In this document: one piece after another, positions 1 through 5,188 of the stretch
How the letters are laid out: every line of letters begins with the position of its first letter
How positions within the stretch are numbered: the first letter of the stretch is position 1
NCBI GenBank assembly: GCA_002297965.1
Contig: DBLF01000036.1
Location: 14,337-19,524 of the forward strand
Origin: Candidatus Segatella papionis
GTDB lineage: Bacteria > Bacteroidota > Bacteroidia > Bacteroidales > Bacteroidaceae
Length of the DNA: 5,188 nucleotides
Reading direction: 5' to 3'
Notes under the pieces: model-generated
Told to the model about the DNA's origin: nothing
Databases searched by the model: none
What the model saw: the letters and a program-made list of their open reading frames with translations, nothing else
Translations under genes and position numbers: made by a program

Positions 1-42
1 TTGGAAATTCCTTTTTTATTATATGTTATTTACCTTATCGTA

Positions 43-2601
43 TTAGTCCAACCACTTAACGTAGCAGAAGTCCTGACGATGTGGCAACTTGTCGTTCTTA
101 GGGAACATACGCACTGCTGTCTTGAATGAACCGGCGTTAACTGGCTCGATGATAGCCTCGAATGTGAAGTTGTTACCCTCGTGACCAACCATCTTGAATG
201 GATAAACAGCGTAAATCTGGCGACCATCCTCTGGCTGCTCCTTCAAGACAACAAGCTCCAAGCCAACTGCGTTGTTCAAGCCCTGCTCGTCAATCACATA
301 CTGGAGCTTAATCTTCTGACCAGTCTCAGCAGCCATCAACATGCAGTCGTCCTTAGATACCACATGGATGCCGTCCCAACGCTCAGCAACGCTCTCCTTC
401 CAGAGTGCGATTTCCTTAGCCAAAGCATTGTCGTTGGCGCTCAACTTCTTGAAGCGAGCAGCCTCCTTGTTGTAGAACTTGTCATAGTAATCATCCAACT
501 GACGCTTCATGGTGTAGTGAGGAGCGATAGTGGCGATAGAGTTCTTCACTACCTGGATCCACTCCTTGCTGTAGCCATCGGCATTCTTGTTGTAATACAT
601 AGGGATGATGTCGTTCTCCAAGAGGTTGTAGATGGTAGCGGCATCGAGCTGATCCTGATAGCCCTGGTTCTGATAGGTACGCTTCTCAGGAAGTGCCCAA
701 CCAGCACCCTCACGATAACCTTCAACCCACCAACCATCGAGTACAGAGAGGTTGACAACACCGTTCATCTCAGCCTTCTCGCCAGATGTACCAGAAGCCT
801 CCAATGGACGTGTAGGAGTATTCATCCAGATATCAACACCAGAAACCAAGCGACGAGCCAATGTCATATCGTAGTCCTCCAAGAAGATAATCTTGCCGAG
901 GAACTCAGGACGCTGAGAAATCTCGAAGATCTTCTTGATCAAGCCCTGACCTGCACCATCTGCTGGGTGAGCCTTACCAGAGAAGAAGAACAATACTGGG
1001 TGCTCTGGGTCGTTAACGATCTTAGCCAAACGGTCCAAGTCGGTGAAGAGCAAGTGAGCACGCTTGTAAGTAGCGAAACGACGGCAGAAACCAATCATCA
1101 AAGCGTTAGGATTGATGCGCTCCAAGAGAGATACCACACGAGCAGGATCACCCTGGTTCTTCAACCATGTCTCAGTGAACTTCTCGCGGATGTAAGCCAC
1201 AAGCTTCTTCTTCAAAGTCATACGAGTGTTCCAGATTTCTGCATCGGAAACCTTGTAGATGGCATGCCAGATTTCCTCGTTGCTCTGATCCTTCATAAAG
1301 GTAGGATCGAAGTATGTGTCATAGAGCTTACGCCACTCTGTTGCAGTCCAAGTTGGGAAGTGAACACCATTGGTTACATACCCCACGTGGTTCTCCTCAG
1401 GGAAGTAGCCCTTCCAAATGTTGGCAAACATCTGCTGGCTAACCCAACCGTGAAGCTTACTTACACCGTTAACCTCCTGGCAGGTGTTGCAAGCGAAGAT
1501 AGAGAGGCAGAAACGCTCTCCGTGGTCGTCTGGGTTCTCACGACCCATGCCGATGAACTCATCCCAAGAGATGCCAAGGCGCTGTGGATAGCCACCCATG
1601 TACTTGCCGAAGAGAGACTCGTCGAAGTAGTCGTGACCAGCTGGCACAGGAGTATGAACAGTATAGAGAGAAGAAGCACGAACCAACTCAAGAGCCTGGT
1701 TGAAGTTCAAGCCATCCTCCTCGATGTAATCGCAGAGACGCTGCAAGTTACAGAGAGCAGCATGACCCTCGTTGCAGTGGTAGATATCCTTCTTGATACC
1801 CATCTTCTTCAAGGCGAGCATACCACCGATGCCGAGCAAAATCTCCTGCTTCAAGCGGTTCTCCCAATCACCACCATAGAGTGAGTGAGTGATAGGACGA
1901 TCGAACTCAGAGTTCATATCATTATCCGTATCAAGGAGATACAACTTGATACGACCTACGTTCACCTGCCATACGTATGCGTGTACCTGATAGTTGGTGT
2001 AAGGCACATCTACTACCAATGGATAACCCTTCTCATCATAAACTCGCTCGATAGGGAGAGAGTTGAAGTTCTGAGCGTCGTAGTTAGCAATCTGCTGACC
2101 ATCCATGCTCAAAGACTGCTTGAAGTAACCATAGCGATAGAGGAAACCTACAGCGCAGAGATCCACGTTGCTATCAGAAGCCTCCTTCAGATAGTCACCA
2201 GCCAACATACCAAGACCACCAGAGTAAATCTTCAATACCTGGTTCAAGCCATACTCCATACAGAAGTAAGCCACAGACGGACGCTTGGTGTTAGGCTTCA
2301 CATCCATATACTCGCGGAACATCTTATAGACGTTCTTCACCTTAGCCATTGTCTCCTTGTCCTTGACAATAGCCTCCTTGCGGTCGTAGCTCAAACGCTC
2401 CAACAGCAACACAGGGTTGGCGTTGCACTTCTCGTATAACTCAGGGTCCAAGCTCTTAAACAAGTCGCGACCCTCGTAGTTCCATGCCCACCACATATTG
2501 TGAGCAATCTCATCCAAGCACTTCAGCTCTTTAGGAAGGCTAGATTTAATAGTTGTCTCCTTCCATTGAGGAGCATTAGCATAGTCTGCTTTAATTTTCA
2601 T
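43..2601 (-). CDS. glgP: Alpha-glucan (glycogen) phosphorylase, GT35, short bacterial type
   Basis: This enzyme should release glucose-1-phosphate from the non-reducing ends of alpha-1,4-glucan in the cytoplasm, using pyridoxal phosphate. Residues 1-120 resemble the DUF3417-type N-terminal domain (MWWAWN at 36-41). The catalytic core follows: SGGLG (127-131), NEGHAAL (277-283), HTPVPAGHDYF (316-326), VTNGVHFPTW (409-418), GFCRRFATYKRA (504-515) and SGKAHPAD (541-548). The cofactor site is EASGTSGEKAEMNG (601-614); K609 is the expected Schiff-base lysine. LDGWWVEGY (621-629) is typical of the short TM1168/mycobacterial type, not of E. coli GlgP/MalP. A beta-rich tail from about 740 to 852 is normal for this type, so the protein looks full length. 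The ATG at 2601 agrees with the family N-terminus, and no Shine-Dalgarno is present. It lies 87 bp after the synthase gene on the same strand and is probably co-transcribed with it. Codon use is strongly biased. Strict glycogen versus maltodextrin preference cannot be read from sequence. Confidence 0.95.
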   Translation of the reverse strand: MKIKADYANAPQWKETTIKSSLPKELKCLDEIAHNMWWAWNYEGRDLFKSLDPELYEKCNANPVLLLERLSYDRKEAIVKDKETMAKVKNVYKMFREYMDVKPNTKRPSVAYFCMEYGLNQVLKIYSGGLGMLAGDYLKEASDSNVDLCAVGFLYRYGYFKQSLSMDGQQIANYDAQNFNSLPIERVYDEKGYPLVVDVPYTNYQVHAYVWQVNVGRIKLYLLDTDNDMNSEFDRPITHSLYGGDWENRLKQEILLGIGGMLALKKMGIKKDIYHCNEGHAALCNLQRLCDYIEEDGLNFNQALELVRASSLYTVHTPVPAGHDYFDESLFGKYMGGYPQRLGISWDEFIGMGRENPDDHGERFCLSIFACNTCQEVNGVSKLHGWVSQQMFANIWKGYFPEENHVGYVTNGVHFPTWTATEWRKLYDTYFDPTFMKDQSNEEIWHAIYKVSDAEIWNTRMTLKKKLVAYIREKFTETWLKNQGDPARVVSLLERINPNALMIGFCRRFATYKRAHLLFTDLDRLAKIVNDPEHPVLFFFSGKAHPADGAGQGLIKKIFEISQRPEFLGKIIFLEDYDMTLARRLVSGVDIWMNTPTRPLEASGTSGEKAEMNGVVNLSVLDGWWVEGYREGAGWALPEKRTYQNQGYQDQLDAATIYNLLENDIIPMYYNKNADGYSKEWIQVVKNSIATIAPHYTMKRQLDDYYDKFYNKEAARFKKLSANDNALAKEIALWKESVAERWDGIHVVSKDDCMLMAAETGQKIKLQYVIDEQGLNNAVGLELVVLKEQPEDGRQIYAVYPFKMVGHEGNNFTFEAIIEPVNAGSFKTAVRMFPKNDKLPHRQDFCYVKWLD

Positions 2602-2688
2602 TGTGTTTCGATTTATATTAAAGTATTATTTTTATATCTTAGTTCTTGCCTGGCGATAGCTCGCCAAAACATTTGTAAGAGAGAGATT
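2602..2688 (-). other. Synthase-phosphorylase intergenic spacer
   Basis: This 87-bp gap separates the two glycogen genes. I searched the minus strand for the Bacteroidetes TAnnTTTG -7 element and found no good match. The only structure seen is the stem-loop at 2651-2666. The last 40 bases before the phosphorylase ATG are very A/T-rich and lack a Shine-Dalgarno, as is usual in this phylum. Read-through from the synthase promoter is therefore the simplest explanation for phosphorylase expression, but a weak internal promoter cannot be excluded. Confidence 0.5.
2651..2666 (-). other. Intergenic stem-loop between synthase and phosphorylase
   Basis: TGGCGA (2651-2656) pairs perfectly with TCGCCA (2661-2666) across a 4-base loop, giving a 6-bp GC-rich stem in otherwise A/T-rich spacer. 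It lies 22 bases past the synthase stop codon. Neither strand has a T-run after it, so it does not look like an intrinsic terminator. It could be an mRNA-stability or processing element between the two cistrons; that role is an inference. Confidence 0.45.
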
Positions 2689-4350
2689 TTACTTTTCCAT
2701 ACGGCTCTCCGCCTTGCGCAAAGCAAAGTCGTAAGCATCGTAATAGTACTCGATGAAGTGCTTCCAAAGTGCCTTTTCCGAAAGCTTCTCGGCATTCTTG
2801 CGACACTTGTTCACCTGGGTCTTGGTTAGTCCAGAGTACTTGGCCACGGTATCCTTGATGGCATCAGCCACCTCCGAATAGTTGTAGTCAGTACGCTTGA
2901 TAACCTTCACACCATCTTCTATCTCGCTGTAGCCACCCTTCTCGGAGTTAGCCCAGAGACCAAAACCAGCCAAATCGGTGGTGATGCAAGGCACCTTGAA
3001 GGCAACAGCCTCCAATGGCGTATAGCCCCAAGGCTCATAATAAGAAGGATAGATGCAGAGGTCGTTGCCGAGCACCACGTCATAGTAGCTCTTATTGATG
3101 ATGCCATCGTTGCCTGTCAGATAGCATGGCAAGAAGATAAGCTTCACCTTGTCGTCCTTGCGATTGTGCATATCGAAATATTTCAGCATGCCCAACACAT
3201 TATCTTGGCTCATATTGTGCAACCAATGGGTAATCTCCGGCACCTCCAACGGTGTGTCAAACTTCTTGCCACTGTTCAAGCGGTCCAAGAGATCCTGACG
3301 AGGCTCGCCTACCCAACCAGGTACATCGATGAATGCCAAGACTTTCTTCTTCAAGTTACTATCACGAAGCAAGCGGTTCATCGCCTCGATATATACATCG
3401 ATACCCTTGTTGCGGAACTCATATCTACCACTGGTGGATACAATCAGCGTATCGTCGTCCAAGTCAGTGCCCATCAAGGCATTGGCCACATCGAGCAAAC
3501 GCTTGCGAGCTTCCTTTCGTTTCTTGGTGAAGGTAGCAGCCTTCGGTACGAAACTATTGTCGAAGCCATTAGGGAGCACGAAATCCACCGGCTTGTCCAA
3601 CAGCTCCTTACACTCATTGGCAGTGATGTCGCTCACGGTTGTGAAGCAATCCACGTACTTAGCAGTCTGCTTCTCGATGGAGTGCTTGCTTTGCATATTG
3701 AGTTCCTGAGCCATCTGGTCGCCATTGTATGCGAAGAGATAATCGTAGAGAGGCTTGTTGTTTCCTGCTATGCTACGGCCGATACTTGTGGCATGAGTAG
3801 TAAAGACGGTAGCAATCTCTGGCAAGTGCTTGTTCACATAGAGCACGCCAAGTCCCGTCATCCATTCATTGCCATGATAGACAACCTTCTTGCCCTTGCC
3901 AATCACATGCTTGTAGAAACTCTCTACTACCAAGGCAGCTGCGTATGAGAACATGGAGGCCTCGTCATAATCTCCATAAGCATGGAGGCTATCCACCTGA
4001 TAATCATTCCAAAGCTGTCCGTAAATTTGGTCTTTCATAGCAAAATAAGGTTGGAAATCTACCAAGACAGCCACAGGCTCCCCTGGAATATTCCATCTTC
4101 CTACCTTGATGTTCAAGCCCTCTTTCTGAGCTTCTGTTTTCCACTCCGCATAAAGCGTATTGTCCTCGGAGAAATAAGGATTCACCTTGTCTCCCCAACA
4201 GTCAGGGCCAATGAATATCAATCGGTCCTGCAACTTTTCCTTTAGAGTCAGGGCGCGTGTTGAAAGTACGGTGTAAATACCACCTACTTTGTTACACACC
4301 TCCCAGCTAGACTCCAGTATGTAATCTGGAAATAATCTGTCCTTTCCCAT
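2689..4350 (-). CDS. Glycogen synthase, eukaryote-like GT3 family
   Basis: This retaining glucosyltransferase should extend alpha-1,4-glucan from a sugar nucleotide in the cytoplasm. It resembles animal/fungal glycogen synthase (GYS/Gsy), not bacterial GlgA (GT5). Diagnostic stretches, in order, are SSWEVCNKVGGIYTVL (14-29, nucleotide-binding K/GG loop), YHGNEWMTGLG (158-168), FTTHATSIGR (183-192), TVSDITANE (238-246), LPNGFD (259-264), SGRYEFRNKG (307-316, with R309 and K315 matching the phosphate-binding pair) and YEPWGYTPLEA (438-448). The last contains the E-x7-E pair E439/E447 of GT3 enzymes. At 553 residues it is shorter than eukaryotic enzymes of about 700, lacking their phosphorylated N- and C-terminal extensions. 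A helix near 517-547 (LWKHFIEYYYDAYDFALRKA) resembles the eukaryotic C-terminal helix. The donor is likely UDP-glucose by family, but this is inferred. The ATG at 4350 places the family N-terminus correctly and sits just behind a TATCTTTG promoter element. It is first in a probable two-gene unit with the phosphorylase. Confidence 0.95.
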   Translation of the reverse strand: MGKDRLFPDYILESSWEVCNKVGGIYTVLSTRALTLKEKLQDRLIFIGPDCWGDKVNPYFSEDNTLYAEWKTEAQKEGLNIKVGRWNIPGEPVAVLVDFQPYFAMKDQIYGQLWNDYQVDSLHAYGDYDEASMFSYAAALVVESFYKHVIGKGKKVVYHGNEWMTGLGVLYVNKHLPEIATVFTTHATSIGRSIAGNNKPLYDYLFAYNGDQMAQELNMQSKHSIEKQTAKYVDCFTTVSDITANECKELLDKPVDFVLPNGFDNSFVPKAATFTKKRKEARKRLLDVANALMGTDLDDDTLIVSTSGRYEFRNKGIDVYIEAMNRLLRDSNLKKKVLAFIDVPGWVGEPRQDLLDRLNSGKKFDTPLEVPEITHWLHNMSQDNVLGMLKYFDMHNRKDDKVKLIFLPCYLTGNDGIINKSYYDVVLGNDLCIYPSYYEPWGYTPLEAVAFKVPCITTDLAGFGLWANSEKGGYSEIEDGVKVIKRTDYNYSEVADAIKDTVAKYSGLTKTQVNKCRKNAEKLSEKALWKHFIEYYYDAYDFALRKAESRMEK

Positions 4351-4371
4351 ATAAATTTCAATAAGTCACCG

Positions 4372-4379
4372 CAAAGATA
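4372..4379 (-). promoter_or_regulatory. Bacteroidetes-type -7 promoter element for the glycogen genes
   Basis: Read on the minus strand this is TATCTTTG, an exact match to the Bacteroidetes primary-sigma -7 consensus TAnnTTTG. It ends 21 bases before the synthase ATG, so a start site a few bases downstream would give a leader of only about 15 nucleotides. I see no clean TTTG -33 element at the usual 19-21 bp spacing. That region is a T-run (4393-4400 on the minus strand), so the upstream half is weak or degenerate. Confidence 0.65.
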
Positions 4380-4429
4380 ACTAAATAATTACAAAAAAAA
4401 GAATTTACTATATTAAAATCGTATAAAAA

Positions 4430-4462
4430 TTGGGTTTTTCTTGATTTAAAGTAATAACTTTG
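4430..4462 (+). promoter_or_regulatory. Bacteroidetes-type promoter for the secreted-protein gene
   Basis: TAACTTTG at 4455-4462 matches the -7 consensus TAnnTTTG exactly. TTGG at 4430-4433 lies 21 bp upstream and can serve as the -33 element. Transcription would begin near 4467-4470, giving a leader of about 16-19 nucleotides to the ATG at 4486. This placement argues against the in-frame GTG at 4462, which lies inside the -7 element. Confidence 0.7.
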
Positions 4463-4485
4463 TGCAGTTAATAGAAATTTTAAGT

Positions 4486-4905
4486 ATGAAAAGAAGGATT
4501 TTTACAACATTTTTGTGCCTAATCAGTATATTCTGTTCCGCACAAAACGACAGCACTTTATTCAAAGGTAGAATCGTCAACAAGGAGTATGATGTCTTTA
4601 TGAACATCAATTTCTACCAAAAGAACCTGAAGGTACCCGGTCAAGAGCTCTTCGGAGAGATGCCTGGTTACTTCGGTGACAAGCGTGACAGCAGAAAATG
4701 GTTGATTACAGATGCGGATGTGAATGGTAACATAGCCCACCTATCCATCATCAATGACTATGGAAGCGAAGACCTCACCGCCGATTTAGTGGTATTGCCA
4801 GATGGAACGTTCGAATTACAGCAAAAGGATGGAAGCAACATAAAGATTGCTCGCAACCGTAAATGGGTGAAGATTCCCAAAAAGCTGAAGTTTATCAAGG
4901 AATAA
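4486..4905 (+). CDS. Small secreted protein of unknown function
   Basis: I cannot assign a function to this 139-residue protein; similar proteins of this kind occur in Bacteroidota genomes as far as I recall. Residues 1-19 form a signal peptide: basic MKRR, a hydrophobic core (about 5-16), then CSA before Q20. Signal peptidase I cleavage after A19 is likely. C17 is not in a good lipobox because F16 is at -1, so a lipoprotein is less likely. The mature part of about 120 residues has no cysteine and no membrane segment. It alternates short hydrophobic and polar stretches, suggesting beta structure, with the segments VPGQELFGEMPGYFGD (51-66) and NDYGSEDLTADL (91-102). The C-terminus is basic (NRKWVKIPKKLKF, 124-136). 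A longer reading from GTG at 4462 would add eight residues, but that GTG is inside the promoter and would mask the signal peptide. It is transcribed divergently from the glycogen genes and uses TTA, CTA and ATA codons, unlike its highly biased neighbour. Confidence 0.85.
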   Translation: MKRRIFTTFLCLISIFCSAQNDSTLFKGRIVNKEYDVFMNINFYQKNLKVPGQELFGEMPGYFGDKRDSRKWLITDADVNGNIAHLSIINDYGSEDLTADLVVLPDGTFELQQKDGSNIKIARNRKWVKIPKKLKFIKE

Positions 4906-4928
4906 AAAATTGAACTTCGGTAGGAAGT

Positions 4929-4960
4929 AACGTGCATATTCGAGAGATATGAACGTTTTT
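4929..4960 (+). terminator. Putative terminator after the secreted-protein gene
   Basis: AACGT (4929-4933) pairs with ACGTT (4953-4957), and CATAT (4935-4939) pairs with ATATG (4947-4951). One G/A mismatch separates the two halves and the loop is seven bases. The stem runs into TTTTT (4956-4960). It starts 23 bases after the stop codon and fits an imperfect Rho-independent terminator. The A/T-rich stem makes it weaker than the one on the other strand. Confidence 0.5.
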
Positions 4961-4982
4961 ATTATGATAAATAGAATTCCCG

Positions 4983-5022
4983 AAAAACGAAAAAACCTCG
5001 ATTACAGGAAGTAATCGAGGTT
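4983..5022 (-). terminator. Intrinsic terminator of the rRNA operon
   Basis: AACCTCGATTAC (4994-5005) and GTAATCGAGGTT (5011-5022) form a perfect 12-bp stem with a 5-base loop. On the minus strand it is followed by TTTT, CG, then TTTTT (4983-4993). The T-rich tail exists only on the minus side, so it terminates transcription leaving the 5S gene. It begins about 15 bases past the 5S 3' end. It would also help block the converging plus-strand transcript only as a hairpin, not as a canonical terminator. Confidence 0.88.
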
Positions 5023-5036
5023 AAAATAAATAAAAG

Positions 5037-5147
<111 letters not shown>

Positions 5148-5188
5148 TAATGGGGTATGACGATATTTGCACACAAGCAAACTGTATT
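5148..5188 (-). other. Partial 23S-5S internal spacer
   Basis: These 41 bases lie immediately upstream of the 5S on its own strand and contain no gene. TTTGC (5166-5170) and GCAAA (5177-5181) can form a 5-bp hairpin with a 6-base loop. By position this should be the spacer between 23S and 5S, but no recognisable 23S sequence is present before the window ends. Confidence 0.55.

Noticed and set aside
181..2439. Very long open frames on the plus strand (567 and 184 codons) opposite the phosphorylase
   Set aside because: They are exactly in codon register with the phosphorylase on the other strand and stay open only because it avoids TTA, CTA and TCA. The translations have no recognisable domain, and the real gene has complete family motifs.
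3166..3948. A 260-codon open frame on the plus strand opposite the glycogen synthase
   Set aside because: It has the same in-register antisense geometry. The synthase on the minus strand has continuous GT3 motifs through this stretch, and no promoter or leader supports the plus-strand frame.
4462..4485. GTG at 4462 as the start of the secreted protein
   Set aside because: The GTG overlaps the last base of the -7 element TAACTTTG, so the transcript would begin after it. Starting at ATG 4486 exposes a proper signal peptide.
4486..4545. Lipoprotein signal with acylated Cys17
   Set aside because: Residues before the cysteine are S-I-F, and phenylalanine at -1 does not fit a lipobox. Cleavage after CSA at residue 19 fits signal peptidase I better.

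Overview
The window looks like chromosome from a member of the Bacteroidota, most probably Prevotella/Segatella or a close relative. Three things point there. The start codons have A/T-rich leaders with no Shine-Dalgarno motif. Both visible promoters match the Bacteroidetes -7 consensus TAnnTTTG. A eukaryote-type (GT3) glycogen synthase lies next to a short-type (GT35) alpha-glucan phosphorylase. The genus is an inference; the phylum is fairly secure.

Layout. Positions 1-42 are the sequence beyond the phosphorylase stop. Positions 43-2601 (minus) encode an 852-residue glycogen/alpha-glucan phosphorylase. Positions 2602-2688 are an 87-bp intergenic stretch with a 6-bp stem-loop and no convincing promoter. 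Positions 2689-4350 (minus) encode a 553-residue GT3 glycogen synthase. Positions 4351-4485 are a divergent promoter region. Positions 4486-4905 (plus) encode a 139-residue secreted protein of unknown function. A putative terminator for that gene (4929-4960) is followed by a strong terminator for the opposite strand (4983-5022). A complete 5S rRNA gene (about 5037-5147, minus) comes next. The last 41 bases are the spacer leading towards a 23S gene that must lie beyond the right edge.

How the genes work together. The synthase and phosphorylase are probably one transcription unit, synthase first. They form a storage-polysaccharide module: one enzyme extends alpha-1,4-glucan from a sugar nucleotide and the other releases glucose-1-phosphate from it. 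Branching, debranching and pyrophosphorylase genes are not in the window. The secreted protein is transcribed away from the module and converges on the rRNA operon; nothing in the sequence ties it to glycogen.

Most of this is ordinary core metabolism, and I did not find a new defence, mobile or CRISPR-like system. The points most worth a second look are the bacterial GT3 synthase with a reduced version of the eukaryotic C-terminal basic cluster, the extreme codon bias of the phosphorylase (which creates very long false antisense reading frames), and the uncharacterised secreted protein.
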